Source: Zymoseptoria tritici IPO323
Lineage: Eukaryota > Ascomycota > Dothideomycetes > Mycosphaerellales > Mycosphaerellaceae
Reading direction: 5' to 3'
Length of the DNA: 64,000 nt
NCBI RefSeq assembly: GCF_000219625.1
Contig: NC_018202.1
Location: 124,001 to 188,000, forward strand
Translations under genes and position numbers: made by a program
Notes under the pieces: model-generated
What the model was told of the DNA's origin: nothing
Seen by the model: the letters and a program-made list of their open reading frames with translations, nothing else
Database searches by the model: none
Part shown: in pieces, positions 1-10,801 of the stretch
Layout: each line of letters begins with the position of its first letter
Numbering within the stretch: the first letter of the stretch is position 1

Positions 1-15
1 GGTGTCGGCGTAGCC

Positions 16-20
16 AGAGA

Positions 21-57
<37 letters not shown>
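16..57. repeat. GA dinucleotide microsatellite
   Basis: This is a run of GA dinucleotides with one GGG interruption. It lies inside the copia relic and would read as Leu-Ser repeats on the minus strand, so it expanded after the element lost function, or it is an insertion in it. Confidence 0.95.
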
Positions 58-59
<2 letters not shown>

Positions 60-600
60 TGTGACCATCGATCTTGGCGCCGGTGAACAACCATGTCGCG
101 AGGCTCACCGAGTCGAGATGTCCCTGTGTAAGGTTTGCAAGGAAGCGTGAGAGCAGGCCAAGGTGATATAAGCAGTCAGCGCGAGTGACCATTGCAGGCC
201 ATAATGCTTCACCGACGGCGGTTCGATACTCCTTGCGTGCCGGTGAAGGAGTACTTGTACTGCAGTCGTTGAAAGTATGAGTCTTGAACAACCGTGGATA
301 GTGTGAGCCTTGTGGTCGCGCACAACACGCATGCGAAGGTAGTGGTAAATGGCACCAAGGTCGCGGACTTTGAAGTGGGTCCTCTAGCAGAGCGGCAGTG
401 CCTTCAAGTTCTGCGATCGAGTGTGAGATGATCAGCATGTCATTCACGTAGGTGAAGATAACATTGCCGTTTGTCTTGTGCTTAAAGACGCAGATATCGC
501 TAAGAGCTGGCAAGAAGTCCAATGAGGCCGGAAAGTGAGCGTTAGTTTTCTAACGTCGTCCGCGAGAGGCTCTTCATCTTCTTGGATGACCACTAGCTCT
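60..600 (-). pseudogene. copia reverse transcriptase, C-terminal fragment
   Basis: At 433-450 the minus strand reads YVNDML, matching the catalytic YVDDML box of copia reverse transcriptases with the first Asp changed to Asn. Downstream at 301-368 comes VRDLGAIYHYLRMRVVRD, like the copia DLG..KYFLGI block. At about 70-215, in another frame, come TRADCLYHLGLLSRFLANLT and a following H, like the conserved TRPDI...LSRF..NPT..H block. These three blocks in order are strong evidence. At least two frame changes and the altered catalytic residue show it is dead. Confidence 0.85.
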
Positions 601-834
601 TCACCAGTTAGCACAGGTTGAACGACTAATGCTGCTGTACCAGATGAGGCACCCTCAGCTTCGTCCGCCGTGTTGCGAGTGAAAATGAAGATGTCGTCCA
701 AGGGAACCAGTTCGTCCGAGTCGTGCAGAGGCCAAGCAAGCTCGTCCTCAGTCGTTTCAATGAGCTTCACATCCTTCGTGCGATAGATGCGGCCCTCTGA
801 CTTGACCCATATGCGATCCAGAGCCGCCTCTCCA

Positions 835-1300
835 TCATCTTGCGAGCGGCCGCGTTGACGATATGATTTCCGACTTCAGCTTCACAGCTTTGAGTAGAGC
901 TGTGAGGCGCCGTGACTTAAGGAATGATACCTTCGTCTTGCGCAAGAGCAGTGAGAGCATCACCCTCGTGTTCTTAACCTCCATCGATGCGATACACGCC
1001 AACGCGCTGCTTGTATCAAGTGAGGACAAGTTGGCGATAGTGACGGATGCGCCTGGCAGCTCCATTCTTTCTCTTCGATAGATCGGGGTGGCGGAACAGC
1101 GTGCACATGTCGGTGAAGAGTCGTCTAGCGCTCCTTGTACATGCCGCCGACGAAAGAGACTGTTGCAGGCGGCTGTAGATATTCTTAGCCAGAGCAAGGC
1201 GGCAGGCCACATACTCCTTGGGGTGGGGGTGACCGCGATGAGCAGTGACAACGATCAGACCTTCCTTTCTCTTCGATACAGGCTTGCGGCTGTGAAACTG
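835..1300 (-). pseudogene. possible copia integrase C-terminal fragment
   Basis: Two overlapping minus frames (1016-1210 and 835-1251) contain ALAKNIYSRLQQSL and nearby PDLSKRK, weakly like the copia integrase block LWAEA...YLRNR and the following PDLSHLR. The catalytic D,D35E residues cannot be recognised. The main support is position between protease and reverse transcriptase, so the call is tentative. Confidence 0.35.
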
Positions 1301-1735
1301 TGCGAGTCGGCCATGCTAGATATCGACAGTTGCTGCCAGTGGCTGCTTCGCAACATGCGCATGGTTAGCTATGTAATGCGTGAGAAGATGTGGATGTCCA
1401 TAATGTAATGGACGTAGATATGAGCCGCAACGACTTCGAAGTTGCCAACCTTCGTGAAGAGCACTTGAGTGTCGTTGCGGTACCTCTGCGACTTGCAACG
1501 AGACAAGGAATAGAAAGACATGGGAGTATACAACACCTATGGGAGGCTATGACGCTGCTGGCGCTGGCGCGATCCGACGGCAGAGTTACTCATACTCCAC
1601 CCGCAACGGTTCTGCTTTCCAAGATACGCACACCTATGGGAGACTCCATAACGGAATTGCACAGCGCTCAATGAGAGGCAGTGTCGGCGCGGCCACAATG
1701 TCCGGATATGCTCGAGGGTCGCCTGTCAAGAAAGA

Positions 1736-2074
1736 TCAGAAACATGTGGTATTTCGACTCATAGATCCAGAAGATCCTCGCATACAGTGAACACCCTTAC
1801 TGCGAACAGCCTCCATAGAGACCAGGTTGGCCACTATGTCCGGAATTAACAGTGTATCAGAGAGGGTTGTCGGTCCAGTGTGAGCAAGGTCGATTTGGAC
1901 CGTGCCAATGTGAGTAGTGTAGACAGTGCCCTTGCCAATACTAGTAGGAACATGGAAGCGCTTCGTGTTGGTCATGGTATCCATGTTGTTGATGATGTGA
2001 GTCGTGGTACCAGAATCGAGGATGTATTTGTCGCATGGAGTGCTTTGACTGTAGACTCCGGCAATATCAACCAT
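1736..2074 (-). pseudogene. copia aspartic protease fragment
   Basis: A 112-codon open frame contains YILDSGTTTHIINN at about residues 17-30, followed by G.GTVYTTHIGTVQIDL and LLIPDIVANLVSMEAVRSKG. This is the layout of copia proteases: WILDSGATSHM, then a glycine-rich strand, then L..VLYVPDL..NLLSV..L...G. The active-site DSG triad is intact at about 2,009-2,017. In copia elements this protease cuts the gag-pol polyprotein. It ends at a stop and is not joined in frame to gag or integrase, so it is a relic. Confidence 0.8.
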
Positions 2075-2599
2075 GCACCGTGCCCACTTTGTTGTCCGGC
2101 GTACGATGGTGCCTTATCGTCGTCGTCCGAGTCCGACAACTCGGGGTTTTGTATTTGTGAAACGACATAATGCGCCGTCTCTTTCTTTGGATCCTCCTTT
2201 TCTTGCCACGCGCTGGCCTCTTGTTAGGAAAATTCGTTCAACAGCTGGCTAAGGCGTAATTGTTGCGACTACAATGCTCGCAGTCGGCGAAGTTGTCGGT
2301 AGTCGTTCGAGGAGTTTGGACTCGTAGAGGGTTCGGTGCGGGCGCATTGCGTTTGGCGATAAGAGACCGCTAAATCCTCTCGGAGGCGGCATTGGCCTAG
2401 TCGCCAGATTGGAATGTGAGGGCTGACCTGATTCATGAATCGAGAGACTGACTAAAGCACCGAGATCTCAAGACCAGTGCCATAAAGAGCGCTGAAACGA
2501 GCTTTGTATGATGCGCAAAAGTCATTAAGGGATTCAATAGACTCGCAGGTTGTCGATTTAGTCAATGTAGAGCTAGTATTCTTCCGCGCTACATGTGCT

Positions 2600-2875
2600 G
2601 CCGTAGAAATTCTTGAGATGCTTTCAAACGGTTTGCGCAGCCTCGAAAGAGAGACCCGTATCGCGCATCTCTAGTGAGAGGCTTCGAAGGATGGAAGCGC
2701 GTGCTGTAGCGTCTTTGGCGTACCACAACTTCAGACGGTCTTCGTATGCGTCCGGATCATCGGAGGGTGTCTTGGTCGGCTTGACCTTCATGCTGGTGTA
2801 ATGGTGAACCAGGCTGCGTAATCAGTCTTGGACTTCAGCTTGAAACCGATGCTGCCCGCCCTTTTCGGCCATGAT
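2600..2875 (-). pseudogene. copia gag fragment
   Basis: In the minus strand just upstream of the protease one reads DYAAWF (another frame) and then YEDRLKLWYAKDATARASI with a Leu-rich continuation. This fits the copia gag/UBN2 pattern: a W/L-rich segment, then W...D..A...I...L. No zinc knuckle is visible between it and the protease (2,080-2,600). The upstream start is not resolved. Confidence 0.55.
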
Positions 2876-2956
2876 GAGAGTGCGCTCGAGTGTCTCGAGA
2901 TCGCAGAGGAGAGGTATGGAGACAGCGCGCTCGAGTTGACTCGAGCTGGCGCAGAC

Positions 2957-4086
2957 TTACGAGAGTCGCTGAAATGCGCAGCTTTGAGAGTAGTTTGTGC
3001 GTAATAATTGCACTGTCTTGTGCTGCAATACAGGTGTACCTCCCAAAGCCACGTTTTTTTTGGAAGTCCGGAAAGGGGTCGAGCACATTTCTTCACCATT
3101 CTGCTCTTGACCATCTTCACCACTCTGCCCTTTCCAGTCCTTGTCGGTTTGCTTCGATGGACTCGCTTGAGCTGCCTGGGCTTTTCCCTCCGAGCTCATC
3201 TGGGATTTCCCAAAGACGGCACGTGTATGATCTCGCGCATTTGGCGATGAGCTTCTTTGTGCCTCCAGGAGTCTTTTCCTTTGCCGCGAGCGATGCTCTT
3301 GCTAGCGGTCTGTTTGCTCTGCGCTGCAGCTCGGGATTTCCACACGGTAGCCTTTGAATGCCGCCGATGGAGTGGCATCCGCTGTCTTTCCTTTACGACG
3401 CTTTTTGAGAAGCTCTGCAGCACTGCTTCCCGACGGCAGCTTGCCTTTACACTGTGTTGATGGGATTGTACAATGGTCTGCTCTTGCTGCTCGCTTTTCT
3501 CTCCGTCCTTGATTCCCTTGGGCACGCCATTCCGTTTTGGCCTGGTCTGGTTGGGGGTCTCATACCGGCTTCCGCCACGAGCTTCGCAACCACAGCCTTG
3601 TAATCAATCCTTGAGATCCTTCGGCTGCATAGAACTACCCTGAACCAGCGTCATGCCCTTCTCCCTTGTACACATGCAAGCAATGGTCTTAACTTCCCTC
3701 AGGTGTGGCTCATATCGCGTTTCAAAGACGGCAAACACCTCCAGCAGCTGCAGCTTCCACTCGCTCTTGCCCAGCCAGCGCATGAAAGTCTTGCATCGAG
3801 AGCCGTAGAGAATCGCATCGGCCAGAACATCGTCTCCGTCAGCAAACATCGCGCGGGATTGGGCTGCGGAAGAGGCCCGCTAGAACTAATTCATTGGCTG
3901 GGCGAGGTAGGCGTCCTTCCAGCGGTCCAGGGCTTGTTCGATGTCATCGTCGGCGGCGCAGGTGGAGGTGGATTCGCGGAGTTGATGTCGTTTGTCAGTC
4001 CTTCAGATCGTCGCGAGAGCTGGGCAGCGCAGCTTTGCGTCGGGTGTATCGGGTTGGCCGTCGCCATTGTGTCAGGAGCTGCCTGA
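2957..4086 (-). pseudogene. decayed lysine-rich basic protein locus, unknown function
   Basis: Several minus frames in succession look coding: DIEQALDRWKDAYLAQPMN near 3,895-3,955, an 81-codon open frame 3,604-3,849, DYKAVVAKLVAEAGMR at 3,564-3,605, then KGKLPSGSSAAELLKKRRKG and a Lys/Gln/Ser-rich tail down to 2,957. One stop reads TAG before a CAA codon (Gln-like context). I do not recognise the family; the basic tail would fit a chromatin or nucleic-acid protein, which is inference. The frame changes mean it is broken, or has introns I cannot place. Confidence 0.4.
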
Positions 4087-4099
4087 GGCAGGAAAGAGT

Positions 4100-5010
4100 T
4101 GACGATCTCGCGCCACGTGACCCTTCCCCATGACGACGGGACATGCGACCTCTCACCTTTCCACTTCCACCCGACCCTGCTATTGTTCCTTCCCACTTTT
4201 CCTCTTGCTGCTTTTCCTCTCTCTACATACCCGCTTTTGCCTGCACTTCTCTGCCGGATCCGAGAGCGAGAGAGACAGAGTCCCGAAGAGGACAAGTAGC
4301 GGACTTAGAGGTAGGTAGGATTGGGTGAGGTAAGGGCGAGATGATGGAGGAGGGATACCTTCAGGAGGAGGTGTGTGAGGGGAGGTGGTAGTTTGTCATT
4401 TGCTTGTAGAGGCAGTTTGTCATTTGCTTGTGGAGGCTGCGGTCCTCACTGACAGAGGGTAAGATGCTTCCGTTGTGCAATCTCAATCCCGCCTCTTCAC
4501 CCCCAGGGCTCTTACAGATCTCCCTCCTTATTCTTCCTCTGCTAGATATCCCATCCCTTCTTCGTCTCACTTCACCTCTGCATACCAACTTTCCTCTACC
4601 CGGCTCCCTTAATTCGACTCCTTGTCACCTCCACGATGCTGCTCAAGGCGTGTCTTTCACCTGCGCCTCCACCACCGCCGGGAATGCACGAAGCGAGCGA
4701 CATCGAGCACCCTGAACCGGAGCCATGCTGCCCCGGTATTCTCAACGAGCACGACGACCCCAAGCGCTTCTTGCATTCACCTCTTCCAACCTCGACACAA
4801 CGGCCGCTTTGTCCGATTGCACGTCGATCCCCGATGCACACGATTACTTACACCCCCAAAAGAGCCGGAACAACCGTCCAAGAACCACGGGTGGACCCGA
4901 GCGAAGGACAGAATGATACGTAGCGCGGAGGCAGTGCGACGACTCCGGCAGCAGAGGAAGCAGATCGGCGAACCGCGGATGGCATGGCGCCATGTCCAAG
5001 ACCATGCCAG
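4100..5010. other. no confident gene; pyrimidine-rich stretch with short open frames
   Basis: From 4,140 to 4,620 the plus strand is rich in C and T, giving open but low-complexity frames. From 4,636 three plus frames are open in turn. A segment AMSKTMPGFQCKDGGRLKNQ at about 4,990-5,050 looks coding but cannot be tied to a start. I make no gene call. Confidence 0.3.
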
Positions 5011-5014
5011 GATT

Positions 5015-5569
5015 TCAATGCAAAGACGGAGGCCGCTTGAAGAACCAACAAGACGAGACCTTGTTTGAGGAATTCGGGTCAGCGGTCCAATTCTCCTTTG
5101 TGGGCTTCAGGTTGCGTAGTTTCTCTCCAACAATCGGTTCATGATACTGGGTGATGATACTGCGTGCAGCGGAATGCTCTCCTCGAAGCGGATGATCAGC
5201 AAGACATGAGCACATGGCTTCACCCAGAAGATGAGTCTTCCGCGTACATGCAACCTCTTCTGCGAGCATGCTCATGTCGTATGCAAATGCTTTGCAACAC
5301 ACCAAGTCGTCGGACCCGTCTCTATGTGTGAATCCTACTGACACAGTCACACACTCACTGATCTGACCCTCACCCGAGCGGACCCCAACTCGAACTCGAA
5401 GCCAGACTCCATCCACATCGCCAAGTCTCAAGTTCCACTTGCCTGCTTCTACAGACTTTATTCCACCCTCGAGCCGCCCGCCTTCCCTACGACCATACTG
5501 CGACTTTGCACGCCCTACTCCTCCGCTAGCCAGACGTTGCTTTCCTTTCACCTCCGTTCCCTCTGGCAC
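5015..5569 (-). CDS. hypothetical protein, open frame of 184 codons
   Basis: This frame is longer than chance alone makes likely in this composition. Its C-terminal two thirds have mixed composition (for example ARSIITQYHEPIVGEKLRNL), while the first 60 residues are Gly/Arg-rich. The first codon is GTG and the first in-frame ATG comes about 98 codons in, so if real it is an exon and not a whole gene. No family, signal peptide or membrane segment is seen. Confidence 0.3.
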   Translation of the reverse strand: MPEGTEVKGKQRLASGGVGRAKSQYGRREGGRLEGGIKSVEAGKWNLRLGDVDGVWLRVRVGVRSGEGQISECVTVSVGFTHRDGSDDLVCCKAFAYDMSMLAEEVACTRKTHLLGEAMCSCLADHPLRGEHSAARSIITQYHEPIVGEKLRNLKPTKENWTADPNSSNKVSSCWFFKRPPSLH

Positions 5570-6985
5570 TCTGCGGTGCTCTCCGGATCCCTCACCGACT
5601 GGCCGCGCAGTGAACAGTCTTGTTCACCTTGTTCCCTGTTTATTTATGCATGGCGACTGTCTGTTTGAACGCGCTAGGGCGGAGGTGGTGGGAATATGGC
5701 CGGTAGAGGGCAATAAGGAGGAAAAGAAGAGAATGTCGGCGTCTGGCCGAAGGCGATGCAGACGAGGAGAAAACAATGTGAACTCTCTGTGACAAATCCT
5801 CGTTCACTCCCCTTCAAATCTTCATTCCATCCATCGGATCCTGCATCTCGACATCACTGCTGCTTAAGGAGGTACCCAGATATCGCATCTGACCAGATCG
5901 TCACGTCTATGCCGTCGAGTCCAAGGTCATTATTGACGCCCGGCTTGAAACTCACCCTGCGTGACTTTTGCACTAATGGGCACAACAGCGAACTGTCTTA
6001 TGCACCTCTTCTCTAGTCTGATCAGGCTCACACACTTTCCTCCGGGAATTTCAGGAGACACGGCTGGAGTGGCTCGGCAGCGGTCTAGCCAAGAAGCTAG
6101 AATAGATTCGAAACTTGCGAAACTTGCGATCCGTTGGCCGAGTTCAACGACATCTTGCCTCAAAATAAAGAAAGTGGAACGTCCCGTCGGCTGCGAGATA
6201 TCCACGACGAGATATATACACACACGCCTGATTGCGTTTATACCGCACCTGCGATCCCAAGCTTTCGAGCAATCTGGATGATGCAAAGAAAGCCTAAAAG
6301 CCAAGCGGTGACTAACTGACGCATGCTGCACTTCTCGCGGCTAGGCATCGAATGGCTGAGATTCGAGGCAGGAATGCTTCCTCCGTATTAAGCAGCCACA
6401 TCTTGGCCGTTTGCCATGCACCCGGAGCGCATGAATGGCCCAACACACTCGATGCGCACCCGGGAACTCTAGGAAAACCCGGCATCGCATGGATTGGCCG
6501 TTGGGACGGTCGAGAGTGATGGGCTAGGAACAGCGTGGGCAGGCTGCGGTAGATGGTCGATCAGCGGGGTCACGGGAGGATGAAGTGGAGTGAATGATGT
6601 CGCTGTCGCCGGTGATGGGCGAAGGAGGCTCCATGGTATGTTGCAGTGCGGCACAGCTGAGTGCGTGTGTCTCACAGATAAGACGGGAGAAGGAGATGTG
6701 GTCGGCGGAGAGTCGGGGTCTGGTGGATGTTCACGTTTGCTCGGTGCAGGTGGTGCCTTGATTGGTACTCGGGCGGAGTGGCAGAGTATGTTGATGGAGG
6801 ATCCAGAAGTCAGGGTAGGTAGGCAAGGGCCAAATACCTGAACTGATTGAATTTGAAGGTTTTAAGACTTGACAGTGGAATCTAGATTAGGGGTTCGGCA
6901 GGATTGCCGGTTCATGGACTGTCCTGCGGTGGCTGGTGGAATGTCCATCGGGCGAAGTGGCCGGCGCAGTAGTTCAAGACTTTGT
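5570..6985. other. no gene recognised
   Basis: Only short overlapping open frames occur on both strands (best about 130 codons at 5,930-6,331 minus). None has a recognisable motif, splice-supported structure or clear start. I see no RNA gene or large repeat. Confidence 0.4.
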
Positions 6986-6987
6986 TT

Positions 6988-7752
6988 CTACTTTGCCAGG
7001 ACGGCAACAGGAACTGCATCCTTTATAAACATTCCCACTACTACAACAGAGCAAGCGTGCCTTGTATCCATAGCAGGGCATTGTACGTTCGGGACAGAGA
7101 TATCCGCCGCATTATATATCCTTCTGCCTAGCACATATGCCTTCTCCATGGACCGATCGGCATAGTAAGGCTCGTCGTGCACCGGGTGTGTAGAGAGCGT
7201 CCGGATTCTGTGAGATGGTGTCGCCCACGCTAGCTCGTGAAATATAGAGAAAGTCTGCAAAATGACTTCGGTATAAGCGTGAGTGTGAGTGTGAAAAGTG
7301 CATAACAGAGCTGGGTTTTACCTCGTAATGCAGTCCCAATAATCTGATTGAAAGTCGAACTGCGCCATTTCAATCTCGTACAGGCCCGCCCATTTGCTAA
7401 AGGATATGCTTTCGTATTAGCATGCACGACTGGCTCTATCAGTCCGAAATGCACGGCCGGCGCACTACGCGGTTGAGATGTTTGCGAGCTCTGCCGTGCC
7501 TGATACGAAGCCGCTGTGGACGGAATCAAGCTCGTTGGGATGAGGATGTAGCCGATATACGTCGCCGTCGGGGCAGCCGTTGTGTAGGGAGAGAAAAATG
7601 GTCGTATGCCGGACTGAGAGCCAAAGCACGAGGATGCCAACCAGGACGTATGCGATGAGAGACAGCACGGCAGGCGGTCTGGTGGTAGGTGGTATGGAAA
7701 GGTTGTCGTTCTCTTGGTTGGGTAGATCGATATCCGACTCGAACCGCAACAT
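6988..7752 (-). pseudogene. single-pass membrane protein, broken, two probable exons
   Basis: The frame starts at a true ATG (7,750-7,752) and has a charged N-terminus of about 27 residues. A clear membrane helix follows at residues 28-46 (AVLSLIAYVLVGILVLWLSV), then a hydrophilic domain. It stops at a TAG and, in the same frame, a TAA further on. After these the frame continues (KWAGLYEIEMAQFDF) to a possible donor GTAAAA. A second open frame, 6,988-7,260, with CPAMDTRHAC would follow after a TTTTGCAG acceptor. The N-in, single-helix layout resembles many fungal type II membrane proteins, including UstYa-like ones, but the diagnostic HxxHC motif is not seen. Confidence 0.45.
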
Positions 7753-8011
7753 GTGCGTTCATTCTGAGCGGATAAACGTACCGCGGAGTTGGTAACTGGC
7801 GTCATTGAAATTTCTGGCTTATGGCGTCGGCCGTCCCAGCCACAAGGAGGACAACCATAAGGAGACGCTGCGCATGTCTTGAACTACGTCTAGCTGGCTG
7901 GCTCGCTACTTCTAGCGGCTGTGCCAGTTGCTTTTTGAACACAAAAAACAATACTATTAGCATGGGCAGAGGCAGACTTACCCCTTTATTGCTATCTCTG
8001 CTCAAGAACGG

Positions 8012-8452
8012 TTACGGTGAACTCTTCCCTTGAATAGAGATGCACCACAGGCTTCCCAAAGAGCACAGCTCGCCGGTGTAAGAGCCTCCGCATGCATGCA
8101 TTCGAAGGATTTGAGGATATCGTGGCTTGAAATTCGAGCACAGATCCTCGTATGATAGATGCTGGGCCAAGGCGTGCAAGAGTCGTGGATTTTCGGGGCG
8201 GATGCGAAATTCATAGGATCGAATTCTGGGCCGTAGCCAGCGAAGGTAATCCGTCGGTCTGAGCATTTCTGCCTGAGCGCGAAGTATCCCAGGACGTGGT
8301 GCTTTAAGTTTAGCCCGAAGAGCCTCGTGCTGTAGGAAGAGAGGGAGTGCCGAAGCTGTTTTGCGATCGATGGACGGTACACAGACGTTGTGACGGTGCG
8401 AGTTAATGTATCCTTTCGTGTCGGCTGTTGGATGATCAGTATCGCAGTGCAA
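8012..8452 (-). CDS. hypothetical protein exon, 146 codons
   Basis: An open frame without low complexity contains LFLQHEALRAKLKAPRP and TDYLRWLRPRIRSYEF, which look helical and basic. The first codon is TTG, so this is an internal or terminal exon and not a complete gene. No family recognised. A 126-codon frame overlaps it on the same strand and is taken as the shadow. Confidence 0.35.
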   Translation of the reverse strand: MHCDTDHPTADTKGYINSHRHNVCVPSIDRKTASALPLFLQHEALRAKLKAPRPGILRAQAEMLRPTDYLRWLRPRIRSYEFRIRPENPRLLHALAQHLSYEDLCSNFKPRYPQILRMHACGGSYTGELCSLGSLWCISIQGKSSP

Positions 8453-8727
8453 GGGTGAACTCAGCTCTGCGTAAAATTCGTAGTTCTCTTCTCGACAGGC
8501 GGTGTTCCTGAGCTGCTTGCTGTGCGGATTGCAGGACTGCTAGCGGTAACAAGAGAGTTTGGCATCGGGCGAAGGCGGAGGAGGCGGAGGAGGTCTTCTT
8601 GGCGGATCGGAGGCCATGGTTTGTACTGTTTGTAGTGGAGCGGGACGTGGCACATCGCCGAGAAGGCCAATCCTCTTTTCGCGAATGAAAACGTCCTTCG
8701 CCTCGAGCGACCCACAGAAATGTCGCA

Positions 8728-9450
8728 ATGGCCGAGAAAAGAGGAGCGAGAGAGAAGCCGTCTCAATCGATCGTATCAGGTTGTGCTAGGACTGTGACAG
8801 GCTTCCAAACGAGATGCTCCACCTCAAGGCGGCAGGACACTGTGGTCAGAATCACCGTCGCCGACGCCTCTTGGATGATTCGCCGAAGAAATTGCAGTCC
8901 ATGGAGACCGAGCTCATTGTCGACGTCCCTCAGCATTTGCCACCACCTCCAGCGCCAAGATAAGGGTTATCGAAGACGACCTCATAGATGATTTGGAGGA
9001 GGATTGCGAAGCCTCTCACAAGCCGTGCTCACCGCAACTTTCCGGAGGTGAAACTTGCAAGGAAACTGTCAGACGGCCGCACTCCCGAGATACAGCACCA
9101 TCCCAACATTTTTGGCGGAACTTCCGAAGCGAGCCGAGGAAGATGCAACGAGCTTCAACGGCGCGATGGCCTTCTGGGCTGCCCATTGGAGCCAAGCCGA
9201 TGCACTTCCAAGAGACAACGACGAGGTTTCCGCCTCTCTGGTGCTAAACCTCGACTGCTTTGTCTCGTCCTTTCTGCATCCGCTTTGGATAAGCAAAGGC
9301 TGCTCCGTATGTTTCGAGGAGGAGTGTCTCGTAGACTGGATGCCTAAGAGACAGCAACGCATCGACCACCGGTCGTTAGACCGGGGAGCTTCTGCTGGCC
9401 ACAGGAGGAATATGTCGATAGCCATCTCGCAAGTGGCAGTGTGCAGATGA
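8728..9450 (+). pseudogene. hypothetical protein remnant with frame changes
   Basis: An ATG at 8,728 opens one frame. An acidic stretch IEDDLIDDLEEDCEASHK near 8,965-9,020 follows in another, and from 9,055 a third reads to 9,450 with LAELPKRAEEDATSFNGAMAF and CSVCFEEECLVDW. Together they make a plausible 220-240 residue acidic protein with a Cys-rich C-terminal part, but no single frame holds it. Either undetected introns or indels are needed. Function unknown. Confidence 0.35.
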
Positions 9451-9788
9451 GCGCTAGCCGGCCGAGGGATTGATGGAAGAGATGAAGCTTTGCAGAGTCG
9501 AGCAAAGCGCCCGTAGCCTTGCTCGCCGTCTTGCTGTGCTAAGGTAATTGTGCACAAGTTGGAGAGAGAAGAATATAGGATAACACAACAGTACTTGCCT
9601 GAGGCGTCGATGTTTACTTGAACCAGCTGTCTGTACGAGTTATTAGAGCGTCACCGATCAGCTGCTAGCCGTCTTTTGAGGCAGAATCTTTCATCTACAC
9701 ATGTGTTGTTCCTCCTCATGGCACTCGGCTTGCACTATTTGAGCGGAGCACTTCGTGTCATTGACAGATTCCTCCTCATTCTGTCTCA

Positions 9789-10339
9789 TCATTCTCCAGA
9801 ATCCTCCTCAGCGTACCCCTCCTGTAAGTGGTGGTCCGTGTAGGCTTCGAGTAGGTTTCCAACCAAGGACTTGTCGATTGCGCCGTCTTGCTTGTATGAG
9901 TCTTGCGTTGTCTGTGCCAGATCTTTGAGTCGGTCGAGATTCAGCCTCTTGAAGTACCCCTCACGGTCGAACAACTCGGTGACGTTGTACATCTCCGGAC
10001 CATAGTCGGTCATGCCGAAGCCCATCGGACTGCTTCTGTCGTCCTCGTCGCCCTCTTCCGGATCGGAGTAATCGGCCTCGAAGTCATCGGCCTCGTGCGG
10101 TTGTCCGAACTTATCGCCCTTTTTCGGATCGGAGCTTTCGTCCGGGTCGTTTAAAGCCAGCTCGTACTCTTCGAAGTAGCCCTTCTCCAAGTCGTGGACA
10201 GGTTCATTGGAGTCGTATTCGGTGGAGTCGTATTCGGTGGAGTCGTATTTGGTGGAGTCCCAGTCTTCCGAACTGCCCGGCCTGTCCAAATTTTCAGATT
10301 GATCTGTGTCGACTTCGTGTGCATGCTCTTCTTGTGCCT
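9789..10339 (-). CDS. acidic, disordered protein (C-terminal exon)
   Basis: The open frame is very rich in Asp, Glu, Ser and Tyr, with tandem DSTEY units near the start and then a less biased, probably helical end (REGYFKRLNLDRLKDLAQTT). No ATG lies in frame before a stop at about 10,365. The frame does follow a good acceptor, CTTCTCCAG at 10,340-10,348, so it is probably the last exon of a longer gene on the minus strand. Composition suggests an intrinsically disordered protein; role unknown. Confidence 0.5.
10211..10255. repeat. 15-bp tandem repeat, three units
   Basis: The unit AGTCGTATTCGGTGG occurs three times with one C/T change. It is a multiple of three and encodes the DSTEY repeat of the acidic minus-strand protein, so its number can change without breaking the frame. 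Confidence 0.9.
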
Positions 10340-10801
10340 CTGGAGAAGGAAGCCATGTTGATGATTACATGACTCGTTTCGAAGCGCCGGTCCAGTGGAT
10401 GGTTGGAAATGAGTTGAAGTGACGTGCGCCCGGTATATCTCGTACGCGCATTGGTATGTATCCAACTCCAGACTCGTCCAACTGCAGGACTCTCAAATCG
10501 CGGACAGGAAATCCTCCCAAGTGCCATGAATCCCCTTTCATGCTTCAGCTCTGCGATTTTGCGTGGTCGAAGATTCGGGGCGGAGGTGGTGGTCCGACGA
10601 CGAGATTGGAGTGGTTCGTGAGCGAGTACAGGGCTGGAGGCGCGCAGCAATCGGTGAGCCTCCTTGCATCGCGGCCGAGAAGCTGGACAAGTCGCCAGCA
10701 CGATGGAATCCGAATTCTCTCGGAGCACTTCTTTCACATCTGCCGGAGCAGAATATGCGTAGTGGTCGTCCTCATCTTCGTCCTATCCATCTCAACTGGC
10801 C

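Larger units (their letters stand above)
1..2875 (-). mobile_element. Decayed Ty1/copia LTR retrotransposon, internal part
   Basis: Read on the minus strand from about 2,875 down to the window edge, fragments appear in copia order: gag, aspartic protease (DSG), a weak integrase trace, then reverse transcriptase (YVND). The order protease-integrase-RT is the hallmark of Ty1/copia as opposed to gypsy. Frames change many times, so no polyprotein can be made. No long terminal repeats are visible; the 3' end lies left of the window. The copy shows mainly indels and only moderate C-to-T change, unlike the hAT at 13.6-17.7 kb, so it may be of different age or below the RIP threshold. Confidence 0.85.

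Noticed and set aside
4099..4328. Four overlapping plus-strand frames of 60-66 codons
   Set aside because: All are translations of a C/T-rich tract (Leu, Ser, Pro, Phe) and have no independent support.
6988..7752. UstYa/DUF3328 family protein
   Set aside because: The single N-terminal membrane helix fits, but the conserved HxxHC motifs are not found in any frame here.
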